From assembly GCA_905182165.1 (NCBI GenBank), contig CAJJAK010000011.1, positions 62,001 to 126,000 on the forward strand: a stretch of 64,000 bases of DNA, given 5' to 3'. Position 1 is the stretch's first letter; every line of letters begins with the position of its first letter. The position numbers were made by a program, and so were the translations under genes. Shown piece after piece: positions 9,427 through 18,728 of the stretch. This DNA comes from an uncultured Paracoccaceae bacterium. Lineage in GTDB: Bacteria > Pseudomonadota > Alphaproteobacteria > Rhodobacterales > Rhodobacteraceae. The notes beneath the pieces are model-generated. The model saw nothing but the letters and a program-made list of their open reading frames with translations, did not search any database and had not been told where the DNA came from.

Positions 9427-10222
9427 ATGTATGACTTACAATACTATAAAGCAAAAACTGTAGATGATGCTGCAGCTAAAATTAATCAAGCCAAAGATGG
9501 AAAATATATAGCAGGTGGCCAGACATTAATACCAACAATGAAGGCAGTGGTTAGCGTCACCAAGTGATTTAATTGATATTAGCCAGATAGATAGTATGAC
9601 AGGAATCAAGATTACTGACTCTGAGATTATTATTAATGCTTCGACAACTCACGATGAAGTTGCAAATTCTTTGGAGGTACAGCGAGTAATTCCTGTTCTT
9701 TCTGATTTGGCTGGAAATATTGGAGACCCTGCTGTTCGCGCTAGGGGAACTATTGGTGGTTCTGTCGCAAACAATGATCCAGCGGCAGATTATCCAGCAA
9801 TATGCCTTGGACTCGATGCTACAATTATTACTAATTTACGTGAGATTAATGCTAATGATTTTTTTGAAAGCTTTTTCGAAACAAGTCTTCAAGATGATGA
9901 ATTAATTGTAGCAATAAAATTGAATTTACCAATAAAAGCAGCATATAAAAAATTCCCAAATCCGGCATCTAGATATGCGATGGTTGGTGTTTTTATTGGT
10001 ATCCTTGAAAACGGCGCACGAGTGTCTATCACTGGAGCAGGAAATACTGGCGTATTTCGATCTTTAGATATGGAAAAGGCTCTTGAGAAAGATTTTTCTG
10101 TAGCTGCAATATCAAATATAAAAGTGCCGTTAGTTGAGATAATGTCTGATTTACATGGATCAGCAGAATATCGAGCCCATCTTATAGGAGTTATGGCTAA
10201 GCGTGCAGTTATGTCTTGTTAA
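9427..10222 (+). CDS. coxM: FAD-binding subunit CoxM, frameshifted
   Basis: Medium flavoprotein subunit that takes electrons from CoxS. ATG 9427 (MYDLQYYKAKTVDDAA) follows coxL by 11 bp with AAGGATT upstream. FAD-binding strings AGGQTLIPTMK (about 9511-9545) and GTIGGSVANNDPAADYP (about 9748-9797) are present, and the C-terminal CO-dehydrogenase flavoprotein domain follows. One base is out near 9543: the printed frame ends in a stop at 9567-9569, while the shifted frame reads QWLASPSDLIDISQIDS and carries on to TAA 10220-10222. Corrected length about 265 aa, normal for the family. It closes the thioesterase-coxG-S-L-M operon; no maturation gene follows directly, but xdhC is present at 35.9 kb. 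Confidence 0.9.
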
Positions 10223-10432
10223 GAAAAAACTAGCAAAGATATAACATCTAAATCATTATCTAGATTTTTAGAATAATCTTCACGATAATGATATTTTCTA
10301 TTAACTTTTTTATAATTTACCGTAAGGTTATGTAAGTTACTTTAATTTCAAAAGTTTATTTGAAGTTTAGACTGGATTTTTAGCTTTTTAGCACCATCTA
10401 TATGTCGTGCGTAGTGTTTTAAGGAGAGATTG

Positions 10433-11446
10433 GTGAATATTCATAATAACGATGTTGAAATTATGTCAGGTTCTTTGGAAGAAATAGGAAAAGATCCCAA
10501 AGAAAACTTAACTGAACTTGAAAATAATTATGATTCTACTTTTGTTCCTACTGAGGAATATATTAAGTCTTTACCTGATCTTCAGAATGGGCCCGCTAGT
10601 CTGATAAAAGGTGCTAATAAACAAATTCAACATGTTGGCGTGTCAAATTTCAAACTACCCATTAGATATAAAGTAAGAAATGGTGGCGAGTTATTAATCG
10701 AAACAGCGGTTACGGGCTCAGTATCTTTGGATGCTAATAAAAAAGGCATTAATATGAGTAGAATTATGCGCTCATTTTATAAACATGCAGATAGTCAATT
10801 TAATTTTGAGATTATAGAAGCAGCATTAGATGATTATAAATCGGATTTGGATAGCTTAGATGCCAGAATTCAGATGCGATTTTCATTTCCGATGAAAAAA
10901 AAATCTCTCCGATCTAATTTGGAAGGCTTCCAATATTATAATATCGTACTTGAATTAGTCGATAATGGGGGAGTGAGGTCAAAAATAATCCATGTAGACT
11001 ATGTATACTCATCTACCTGCCCATGCTCTCTGGAATTATCAGAGCATGCTAGGACGGAACGGGCACAATTTGCGACACCACATTCGCAAAGATCTATTGC
11101 TAGAATTTCAGCTTTAATAAACCCGGGTCAACATTTATGGATTGAAGATATTGTTGAGCTTTGCCGTGTGGCTGTACCAACCGAAACACAAGTAATGGTA
11201 AAACGTGAAGATGAGCAAGCGTTTGCTGAGTTAAATGCTGCTAATCCAATATTTGTTGAAGATGCTGCCCGTTTGTTTTGTGAGCAATTAGAAAAATGCA
11301 ATTCTGTCACTGATTTTAGAGTAGTTGCGAGCCATCAAGAGAGTTTACACAGTCATGATGCGGTATCTGTCTTAACAAGCGGTCCTACCTTCGCACAAAC
11401 TGGTCTAGAACCCATGCTGTTTCAATCATTATATCATACAAGCTAA
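10433..11446 (+). CDS. folE2: GTP cyclohydrolase IB (FolE2)
   Basis: Converts GTP to dihydroneopterin triphosphate, the first step of tetrahydrofolate synthesis; the IB class uses metals other than zinc under zinc limitation in many bacteria. Intact, about 337 aa. It shows HVGVSNFKLP near residue 65, a KGINMSRIMR block, the metal/active-site Cys in STCPCSLELSEHA, and HSQRSIARI. Start is GTG 10433, since AAGGAG at 10421-10426 is spaced 6 nt from it; the in-frame TTG at 10430 is too close. The 210 bp upstream are AT-rich without a recognisable site apart from a loose inverted repeat (CTAAATC / GATTTTTAG, 10249-10271). folB and folP for later steps lie at 62.6-64 kb. cysE follows after 97 bp. 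Confidence 0.92.
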   Translation: MNIHNNDVEIMSGSLEEIGKDPKENLTELENNYDSTFVPTEEYIKSLPDLQNGPASLIKGANKQIQHVGVSNFKLPIRYKVRNGGELLIETAVTGSVSLDANKKGINMSRIMRSFYKHADSQFNFEIIEAALDDYKSDLDSLDARIQMRFSFPMKKKSLRSNLEGFQYYNIVLELVDNGGVRSKIIHVDYVYSSTCPCSLELSEHARTERAQFATPHSQRSIARISALINPGQHLWIEDIVELCRVAVPTETQVMVKREDEQAFAELNAANPIFVEDAARLFCEQLEKCNSVTDFRVVASHQESLHSHDAVSVLTSGPTFAQTGLEPMLFQSLYHTS

Positions 11447-11543
11447 TATAGGACACGTTTAGCGCTAACTTGGCTGGAAATATTTCATCTAGATTATCTT
11501 CGAAGATGTGGATAACATGCGGGCAGAATAAGAGGCTAAAAAT

Positions 11544-12354
11544 ATGACAAAGCTAGAGCACAAACTTACAACAATTGATCCTGTTTGGTCAAAAATTCAA
11601 GATGATGCGAGAGAAATGGTTACAAATGAACCATTGATGGCAAGCGTCGCCCATGTGTCTATTTTAAATCATAATTCTTTAGATCAAGCATTGGCATTCA
11701 GACTTTCGAGCAAAATTAAGTCTATGGAAATTTCAGAGGAATTATTAGTTAGGGTTTTTTCAGATGCGTACTTAGCCCAACCAGAAATCGTGCAGTCAGC
11801 AAGAGCTGACTTTATTGCTTTTTATGAAAGAGATCCCGCATGTAATAAATTTCTCCAACCATTTCTTTATTACAAGGGCTTTCAAGCTGTGCAAAGCTAT
11901 CGTGTGGCAAATTGGTTATGGAATAATAATCGAAAAGATTTAGCTTATTTCATTCAAAATAGATGTTCAGAAGTTTATAGTATCGATATTCACCCGGCTG
12001 CTGTAATTGGAATGTGGCATCATGATTGATCATGCTCATTCAATAGTTATTGGTGAAACGGCAGTTGTCGGAGATAATGTATCTATGCTTCATTCGGTAA
12101 CGCTTGGAGGTACTGGAAAAAATGAGAAGGACAGGCATCCTAAAGTGGGGGATGGAGTGTTGATTGGCGCTGGTGCAAAAGTTTTGGGTAATATCAAAAT
12201 AGGACATTGTAGTCGTATTGCTGCGGGATCGGTAGTTTTGAAGGAAGTACCGCCGTGTAAGACTGTGGCGGGGGTCCCTGCAAAAATTGTAGGTGAGGCG
12301 GGCTGTGATCAACCATCGTTGACAATGGATCAGCTTCTCAAAGACAATAAGTAG
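11544..12354 (+). CDS. cysE: Serine O-acetyltransferase CysE, frameshifted
   Basis: Acetylates L-serine with acetyl-CoA to O-acetylserine for cysteine synthesis. The N-terminal helical domain (DPVWSKIQDDAREM through FYERDPACNKFLQPFLYYKGFQA) and the left-handed beta-helix with hexapeptide repeats (IDIHPAAVIG, DHAHSIVIGETAVVGDN, HSVTLGGTGK, IGAGAKVLGNIKIG, RIAAGSVV, PAKIVG) are complete. A one-base error near 12013 interrupts IHPAAVIGxGIMIDHAHS. Corrected length about 270 aa, as expected. The active-site His is in IDHAHS. The stop (12352-12354) almost touches the stop of convergent pdhC at 12358, so there is no room for a separate terminator. Confidence 0.92.
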
Positions 12355-12357
12355 TTT

Positions 12358-13647
12358 TTAAACTAAAATTACGCCGGGGTTTTCCAAATTATATGAGATT
12401 TGTTCTAAAAATTTAGCGCCAATTGCGCCGTCTATCATTCGATGATCTGCAGATAATGTGACTGATATTATAGATTCAACTGTTATGTTTCCATCTTCTC
12501 CAACAAGTGGAGTTTTTATTGCCGCGCCTACTGCTAAAATTGAACCATGTGGAGGATTTATTACTGCATCAAAATTTTTAATTCCCATCATACCTAAGCT
12601 GGAAATTGAAAAACTTCCACCATGATATTCTTGCGGTTTTAATTCTTTTTTTCGAGCACGTTCTGCTAAAGACTTCATTTCAACTGATATTTCAATTAAT
12701 GTTTTCTTTTCTGCATCTAGTAAAACGGGTGTCAACAAACCTCCTTCTATTGCTACAGCTACGGCAATATCTGAGGCAGAAAATGATAATATCTGATCCT
12801 CTGCCCAAATGACATTGCATTCTGGCGCTGATTGTAAGGCCATAGCACAAGCCTTAATTATAAAATCATTTATTGAGATTTTTATATTTCGTTCTTTTAA
12901 GCCTTCATTCATTTGTGACCTTATATTGATCAATGAATCAATTTTTATGTCTCGTCTTAAATAATAGTGAGGAATGGTTTGCTTTGAAGTGGTAAGTCTT
13001 GAAATAATTGTTTTTCTCATTCCACTTATTTCAACATTTTTATATTTTCTGTTAGAATATGCTTTTAAAATATCTATTTTCTTGTTTTGCTCTATTGAGT
13101 GATCTGTCTGTATGAATTTCTTTGGAGAAGAATCTTGGCTTAGTATCTCTTCATTTATGATATCAGCTTTAATAATACGGCCCCTAGGTCCTGTACCTTT
13201 AATTTTACTTAAGTCAATATTTCTCTCACTTGCTATTCTTCTTGCTAATGGCGTTGAGAAAAAACGATTTTTGGGTTCTTTATGCTGAATACCCTTCTTG
13301 TTAATATTATTTTCTTTTGGTGTAGTTCTGTTTTCGGTTGCTTGCTTATCAACTGATAAATTTCCCTGTTCCATAATTTTGTCTGAACTGCTTTCGCTAG
13401 AACCTTCACCTTGTATTTTTGCAATGACAGAGTTAACTGCGATGTCTTCCTGACCTTCTTCAACTAATAGTTGAAGAATTTTACCCTCTTCAACTGCTTC
13501 AAATTCCATTATGGCTTTATCAGTTTCAATTTCTGCAAGTAAATCACCAGCCTTTACTATGTCACCCTTTTTAACAATCCATTTTGCTAACGTTCCTACT
13601 TCCATTGTGGGTGACAGTGCAGGCATCAAGATATCAGTTACCATCAT
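12358..13647 (-). CDS. pdhC: Pyruvate dehydrogenase E2, dihydrolipoamide acetyltransferase
   Basis: E2 core of the pyruvate dehydrogenase complex; moves the acetyl group from E1 to CoA. Intact. Order: one lipoyl domain ([11 protein letters not shown], lipoylated Lys in [12 protein letters not shown]), a charged linker, the E1/E3-binding peripheral domain ([25 protein letters not shown]), and the catalytic domain ending in [15 protein letters not shown] with the DHRxxDG motif. I place the start at ATG 13647, preceded by GTGG; the reading could begin at GTG 13656, and the gene overlaps the end of pdhB by 14 bp. Last gene of the pdhA-pdhB-pdhC operon. Confidence 0.93.
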   Translation of the reverse strand: MMVTDILMPALSPTMEVGTLAKWIVKKGDIVKAGDLLAEIETDKAIMEFEAVEEGKILQLLVEEGQEDIAVNSVIAKIQGEGSSESSSDKIMEQGNLSVDKQATENRTTPKENNINKKGIQHKEPKNRFFSTPLARRIASERNIDLSKIKGTGPRGRIIKADIINEEILSQDSSPKKFIQTDHSIEQNKKIDILKAYSNRKYKNVEISGMRKTIISRLTTSKQTIPHYYLRRDIKIDSLINIRSQMNEGLKERNIKISINDFIIKACAMALQSAPECNVIWAEDQILSFSASDIAVAVAIEGGLLTPVLLDAEKKTLIEISVEMKSLAERARKKELKPQEYHGGSFSISSLGMMGIKNFDAVINPPHGSILAVGAAIKTPLVGEDGNITVESIISVTLSADHRMIDGAIGAKFLEQISYNLENPGVILV

Positions 13648-14972
13648 TTCCACCACTTTTATAAGTTACTTTCTCGACTGCTTTAACTATTTCATCTACC
13701 GTTATCAAAGATAGTTTTTCTAAATTTGCTGCATAAGGCATTGGAACATCCTTGCCTGTACAATTTAAGATTGGGGCATCCAAATAGTCGAAAGCTTTTT
13801 CAACAAGCATGGCTGATATGTGATTGCCAATTGACCCAATAGGAAAACCCTCTTCAACTGTGACACATCGATTTGTTTTCATAACAGAATCTATAATCGT
13901 TTGTGTATCCATTGGACGTAAGCTTCGGAGATCTATTACTTCTGCGCTTATTCCTTGTAGGTCCAATTTTTCGGCAGCTTTTAATGAGTGGTCTACACCT
14001 ATTCCAAAGCTTACCAGGGTTACGTCTGATCCATTTCGTCTTATTTTAGCTTTTCCAATTGGAACAGTGTGGTCCACTTTTCCATTAGTGATAAACTTTT
14101 TGTTATATAATATTTCATTTTCTAAGAATATTACGGGGTTTGGATCTCTTATTGCAGACTTTAATAATCCTTTAGCATCATCTGCAGAGTAGGGCGCGCA
14201 AACTTTTAGCCCCGGAATATGAGCAAACCAAGCCGCAAAATCTTGACTATGCTGCGCGCCAACACGAGAAGCTGCTCCATTAGGGCCTCTAAAGACTAAC
14301 TGTGCACTCATTTGACCACCTGACATATATAAGGTTTTTGCTGCTGAATTAATAATTTGATCCATAGCTTTTTACGCAAAGTTAAATGTCATAAATTCTA
14401 CTATTGGTTTTAATCCACCAAATGCAGCTCCTATTGCTAAACCTGTAAATCCATGTAGAATTGTATCAATGATCTTCATCTTCTCCAAATTCATCTAACA
14501 TCCCTTACTAGCTTTATAAGCACCATTGTATTCGGCAACTTCCTCACCCATTAAATAAACACTTTCATCACGACGCATTTCTTCGCTCATCGCTTCACCT
14601 CAAACCATCCATTAATTCCACAAACAGTTGAGGTCTCTGGTTTTGATTTTTTAATTTGAGGAGCAATTTTTGAATTAGGATTACTTGCCTTTTTCTTTTT
14701 ATCTTCTTTTTGCATTAGTTTAATATCTTTAATTTCGTCAGTTTCTTTTATTAATGCGATTACTGAGTTCACTAAAATATTTTCCACTCCTTCTGAAACC
14801 ATCAATTTTTCAAAGTTCCTTCATTAAATGATTCAAACTCCATTGTTGCTTTATCGGTTTCAATTTCAGCTAGAATATCTCCTTCTTTTATACAGTCAGG
14901 AATTTGCCACTTTGCTATTTTGCCTTCTTCCATTGTTGGGGAGAGTGCTGGCATTAAAATTTTTATCGTCAT
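13634..14972 (-). CDS. pdhB: Pyruvate dehydrogenase E1 beta with N-terminal lipoyl domain, badly frameshifted
   Basis: Beta half of the decarboxylating E1. As in other Alphaproteobacteria it starts with a lipoyl domain: ATG 14972, [20 protein letters not shown], lipoyl Lys in [13 protein letters not shown], then a lysine-rich linker. The transketolase-like part begins [21 protein letters not shown] (about 14590-14530), runs through [19 protein letters not shown] and continues cleanly from [12 protein letters not shown] to the C-terminus. The frame breaks near 14815, 14600, 14497, 14470 and 14380, and around 14450 a few codons of the usual DTPITEHGF are missing. ATG overlaps the pdhA stop (ATGA). 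The local error density is the highest in the window together with pdhA. Confidence 0.85.
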
Positions 14973-15985
14973 TGTCCTACTTCTTGATAAACATCTGTCC
15001 ACAATTCACTCTCGTCAGGTTGAGGAGATTGCTGGGCGAATTCAGCAGCGTCAATTATAGATTTTTTAATTTCAGTATCTATTGCTTTCAATTGTTCTTC
15101 TGTAGCGTACTCTTTTATTTAATATTGTGCTTCTTATTAGATCAATTGGATCTTGCTCTATCTTTTACATTTTATTAACTTCTTCTCTTGTTCTGATACC
15201 TTGCTGGGTCTGACATAGAGTGCCCTCTATATCGGTAGGTCTGTCACTTCTAAGTACATACGGGCCTTTGCCTGATCGCGGCAGTGCTTCAGCCGCGTGT
15301 TGCACCTGCAGCTTTTTAACTGCTGCAACGTCCATGCCATCTACGACGTGCACCTGCAATCCCAAATGCTGCATCCTCGTAGAGTATAGATCTGGCGTTG
15401 ATGAAGCTGCGCGTTGGAGACTTGTGCCCATAGCGTATCTGGTTGTTTTCTATTACAAAAATTACTGGTAAGTTTCCATAGTGCTAGCCATGTTAAATGC
15501 TTTCGTAGACTTGACCTTGGTTTGCAGCCCCATCTCCAAAATATGTAAAAGTGACTGTGTCTTCTCCTCTGATACTTAGTTAGCTAAAGCTAAACCAGCA
15601 CCAATAGGGACTTGAGCTGCTACTATTCCATGTCCACCATAGAATCTTTTTTCTTTGGACTAAACATGTGCATTGAACCACCTTTTCCCTTTGGATAAGC
15701 CATCTTTTCGACCCAGTCAGTTCTGCCATGACGCCTTTGGGATCCATTCCACACGCTAACATATGGCCATGATCGCGATAGGAGGTAATTCTTTGATCAC
15801 CTTTCATGGCGACAGCTTCCAAGCCAACCACAACGGCTTCTTGACCTATATACAAATGGCAAAAACCGCCTATTAAGCCCATTCCATATAATTGCCCTGC
15901 TTTTTCTTCAAAGCGTCGTATTAGTTGCATGTCTTTATAAAATGCAATAATTTCTTGTGAAATTTTGTTCTTTTTTTGTAGTCAT
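14969..15985 (-). CDS. pdhA: Pyruvate dehydrogenase E1 alpha, badly frameshifted
   Basis: Thiamine-diphosphate subunit that decarboxylates pyruvate. Recognisable in order: [17 protein letters not shown] (from about 15945), [26 protein letters not shown], the TPP motif [12 protein letters not shown] (about 15537-15500) with its distal [27 protein letters not shown], and a C-terminus [12 protein letters not shown] whose TGA (14971-14969) overlaps the pdhB start. ATG 15985 (MTTKK) is likely, with one base out in the following A run. At least seven frame changes occur between 15660 and 15050. No motif is lost outright, so error is likelier than decay, but this stretch should not be trusted base by base. 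The segment 15240-15360 is about 53% G+C. Confidence 0.8.
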
Positions 15986-16014
15986 ATTTTATAATTTGCA
16001 TCCAGTTTTCATTA

Positions 16015-16032
16015 TAGTTTAATATTAAACTA
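16015..16032. promoter_or_regulatory. Perfect 18-bp palindrome before pdhA
   Basis: TAGTTTAATATTAAACTA is a perfect 18-bp palindrome lying 30 bp upstream of the proposed pdhA start and about 40 bp after the ftsB stop. It is the only strong symmetric sequence in this 85-bp gap. Position suits an operator for a dimeric repressor of the pdh operon; a weak hairpin terminator for ftsB is less likely, as no T tract follows on the minus strand. No regulator is identified. Confidence 0.4.
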
Positions 16033-16070
16033 ATTATATATCAATTTTAATAAAAATGATACTAAATAAT

Positions 16071-16373
16071 TTAATTTATGATTATTTCGTCGGGCCGAGC
16101 CATTCCAAGTACTTTTCGAGCCTGTTCATCTAAAAGATCTAAATCAAGAAAATTATCGGATAATCTGTGTGTTTTATTTTCCATTATTATTACTTTATTT
16201 TCCAAAACATCCAAATATTTTTGCAATTCTAGAGCCTGTGCGTCTGCTTGAATTCGACGAAAAAGACCATGATTTCCTTGAATTGCACTGAATGCAAAGT
16301 ACGCTGAAAGAAAAAAAGCAATTGTAAGGTAGAAAATACCACCTATTGCTGGCGTCGTGCTCGATAATTTCAA
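16071..16373 (-). CDS. ftsB: FtsB/DivIC-type septum formation initiator
   Basis: Small bitopic division protein that with FtsL and FtsQ signals septal peptidoglycan synthesis. 100 aa: short cytoplasmic start, one membrane span (GIFYLTIAFFLSAYFAFSA, residues about 12-30), then a periplasmic coiled coil (RIQADAQALELQKYLDVLENK) and the family tail LLDEQARKVLGMARPDEIII. Start is TTG 16373 with GAGGT six bases upstream. Its place between fbaB and pdhA is the usual alphaproteobacterial one. Upstream are two hairpins and four GANTC sites (16385-16459), which might link expression to the cell cycle. Confidence 0.88.
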   Translation of the reverse strand: MKLSSTTPAIGGIFYLTIAFFLSAYFAFSAIQGNHGLFRRIQADAQALELQKYLDVLENKVIIMENKTHRLSDNFLDLDLLDEQARKVLGMARPDEIIIN

Positions 16374-16384
16374 TTTTCTACCTC

Positions 16385-16459
16385 GGTAAACTAATCTTTG
16401 CGTTAGTTTTACCGAATCATTGCATAAGTGATTCGCTTTGTGAATCCCTAAAACGAATC
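16385..16459. promoter_or_regulatory. Two inverted repeats with four clustered GANTC sites upstream of ftsB
   Basis: The fbaB-ftsB gap holds GGTAAACTAA (16385-16394) facing TTAGTTTTACC (16403-16413), directly followed by CGAATCA (16413-16419) facing TGATTCG (16429-16435). GANTC occurs at 16414-16418, 16430-16434, 16442-16446 and 16455-16459: four sites in 46 bp, where about one per 300 bp is expected at this base composition. GANTC is the CcrM methylation site, and GcrA binds such promoters in Caulobacter. A transcript hairpin ending fbaB is an alternative, but there is no T tract. Confidence 0.45.
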
Positions 16460-16500
16460 AATTATCAAAATAATTAAGTTTATTTATATAATTTAAAGGT

Positions 16501-17430
16501 TTACGCCTTGCCTTTATATATTTCGATTAGCTTATTTAGCATCTCTAGTGCATCTGGATAACTACGTTGGAAGCTATTGCGGCCAATAATTGATCCATTT
16601 CCACCACCATCTCTTATTGCTCGAGCATCATCGTAAACGTTATCTGCTCCCTTTTTAGATCCACCAGAAAATACAACTATTCTTTGACCACCGAGGGCTG
16701 AATTCATCACGTCTTTTACCCTAGCTGTTTGGGTGGAAATATCTATTTTGTGATTTTCATAAACTGTTTTTGCTTCAGGTAATGATAAATGATTTGTTGA
16801 TAATTTTACTTTAATGATGTGCGCACCTAATAGTGCTGCAATCTGTGCGGCATAAGATGAGATATCTGCTGCGGTTTCGCCCTCTTTATCCAGGGATTCA
16901 CCTCGTGGGTATGACCAGATCACTGTTGGCACCCCTTTGGCAGCAGCTTCTTCTCGCATTGCTGAGATTTCTGAAAACATATCTAATGCCATTGAAGAAC
17001 CGGGGTATATTGTAAATCCGATAGCGGAACACCCCAGCCTTAAGGCATCATCTACGCATGCAGTTATCGCCTGAGTTTTAGGTGTTTCTGAAGGGATTAG
17101 CGAATTGGCTGAATTAACTTTTAAAATTGTTGGAATTTGACCAGCAAACGTATCTGCACCAGCCTCTATCATCCCGAGTGGGGCAGCAAAGGCGTTTAAG
17201 CCAGCGTTAATTGCCAAATTAAAATGATAATGAGGATCATATCCCGCTGGATTAGCTGCAAACGATCGGGCAGGACCATGTTCAAAACCTTGATCAACAG
17301 GTAGAATAATTAATTTTCCAGTTCCACCTAGTTTCCCATTCATAAGAATTCTACACAAATTTCCTTTTACACCCGGATTATCCGTTTCATAATATTGAAG
17401 AATTTTTTGAACGGCCCGTGTAGCTTTCAT
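16501..17430 (-). CDS. fbaB: Class I fructose-bisphosphate aldolase
   Basis: Schiff-base aldolase of the archaeal/DhnA type that cleaves or forms fructose 1,6-bisphosphate. Intact, 309 aa. Features: LIILPVDQGFEHGPARSF near residue 40, GFTIYPGSS (about 140), WSYPRGESL, and GAHIIKVKLS, which contains the likely Schiff-base lysine; the phosphate-binding end is VVFSGGSKKG and GNGSIIGRNSFQR. It sits 63 bp after pgk on the same strand, and downstream of tkt and gap, so the block covers the triose-hexose part of glycolysis/gluconeogenesis and the pentose link. No class II aldolase is seen in the window. Confidence 0.93.
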   Translation of the reverse strand: MKATRAVQKILQYYETDNPGVKGNLCRILMNGKLGGTGKLIILPVDQGFEHGPARSFAANPAGYDPHYHFNLAINAGLNAFAAPLGMIEAGADTFAGQIPTILKVNSANSLIPSETPKTQAITACVDDALRLGCSAIGFTIYPGSSMALDMFSEISAMREEAAAKGVPTVIWSYPRGESLDKEGETAADISSYAAQIAALLGAHIIKVKLSTNHLSLPEAKTVYENHKIDISTQTARVKDVMNSALGGQRIVVFSGGSKKGADNVYDDARAIRDGGGNGSIIGRNSFQRSYPDALEMLNKLIEIYKGKA

Positions 17431-17493
17431 GATGTAATTCCTTTTGTTATCTTCTTAATGGTTTAGTTCAACTATTAATTTTGCGCAAATAGA

Positions 17494-18681
17494 TTAATGC
17501 CTCAATGCCTCAATAGCTGGTAATTTTTTGCCTTCGATCCATTCGAGGAATGCTCCACCTGCAGTTGATATATAGGAAAATTGCTTATCTGATTTAGTTG
17601 AACTCAATGCAGATATTGTGTCTCCACCGCCTGCTACACTGATTAAATCGCCTTTTATTGTTAATTCGGACACAAATTTTGCAATTTGATCTGTTGCTTC
17701 ATTAAATGGCTCAAATTCAAAAGCGCCCATTGGACCATTCCATATTAAAGTTTTAGAACTTTTTATTGCCTGTTTAATTTCTTTTACTGTTTGGGGCCCA
17801 ATATCTAAGATCTTATATTGCTCCGGGCATTCTCTAACATTAAAAAGCTTTGTATTAGTTTTATTTTTTAGTTCAGTTGCAACAATAATATCAGCTGGGA
17901 GTATAATTCTGCAATTTTCTTTAATAGCAAGGTTAGTTATCTTTTCAACGATGTCCAACTGACTAATTTCGCAAATACTTTTCCCAATATTGATACCCTT
18001 AGCTTTTAAAAATGTATTTGCCATTCCACCGCCAATAACAAGTACATCCACTTTTTTCAAATGGAATAGTAAATCTATCTTTGTAGATACTTTGGAGCCA
18101 CCAATGACAGCAGTAAAAGGTCTTCTGGGTTTTGAGAGCACCTTTTCAAGATTTGATAGTTCAGTTTCCATCAAGCATCCTACGCAATTTGGCAATAAAT
18201 GGGCCACACCTTCAGTAGAAGCATGGGCTCGGTGCGCAGCTGAAAATGCATCGTTACAGTAAATGTCACCAATCTCTGCAAGTTGTTTTGCTAGAATAGG
18301 GTCGTTACTAGTTTCGCCACTTCTAAATCTAATATTTTCGAGTAGTAAGATATCACCAGCTTTGAGTGTTCTTGATTGTCTTACAATCATTTCAATTTCG
18401 TCGACGTCAGTAAAAAGAACACTTTGGCCTAAGTGTTCTGATAAGCAAGGTATTAATTTTTTCAGGGAGTATTTTTCATCTTTTATACCATTTGGTCGAC
18501 CAAAATGTGAAATTAAAATAGGAATTCCCTTTGCATTAATTATTTTCTTTATTGTTGGTACAATGCGTTCAATGCGTGTGGAATCTGATACCATGTCACC
18601 ATTCATAGGTACATTTATATCTACCCTCGTTAACACTCGCTTACCGTTAAGATCTAGTTGCTCAAGGGTTTTCCAATTCAT
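17494..18681 (-). CDS. pgk: Phosphoglycerate kinase
   Basis: Transfers phosphate between 1,3-bisphosphoglycerate and ADP. Intact 395-aa two-domain protein: RVLTRVDINVPMNG and SHFGRPNG in the N-terminal substrate domain (the basic patch includes RADH-like HRAHAST), the hinge near GGSKVSTKID, and the nucleotide-binding GGGMANTF, IWNGPMGAFE and SVAGGGDTISAL in the C-terminal domain. ATG 18681 begins MNWKTLEQLDLNGKR. It lies 47 bp downstream of gap in the tkt-gap-pgk-fbaB series and is probably co-transcribed. Confidence 0.95.
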   Translation of the reverse strand: MNWKTLEQLDLNGKRVLTRVDINVPMNGDMVSDSTRIERIVPTIKKIINAKGIPILISHFGRPNGIKDEKYSLKKLIPCLSEHLGQSVLFTDVDEIEMIVRQSRTLKAGDILLLENIRFRSGETSNDPILAKQLAEIGDIYCNDAFSAAHRAHASTEGVAHLLPNCVGCLMETELSNLEKVLSKPRRPFTAVIGGSKVSTKIDLLFHLKKVDVLVIGGGMANTFLKAKGINIGKSICEISQLDIVEKITNLAIKENCRIILPADIIVATELKNKTNTKLFNVRECPEQYKILDIGPQTVKEIKQAIKSSKTLIWNGPMGAFEFEPFNEATDQIAKFVSELTIKGDLISVAGGGDTISALSSTKSDKQFSYISTAGGAFLEWIEGKKLPAIEALRH

Positions 18682-18728
18682 AAAATTCTCAATTTATGGA
18701 TTTTACATTAGTAGTAATATCATTCATC

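Noticed and set aside
10223..10432. Riboswitch or tRNA in the 210-bp gap before folE2
   Set aside because: The sequence is AT-rich with only a loose inverted repeat; no cloverleaf or known riboswitch core could be traced.
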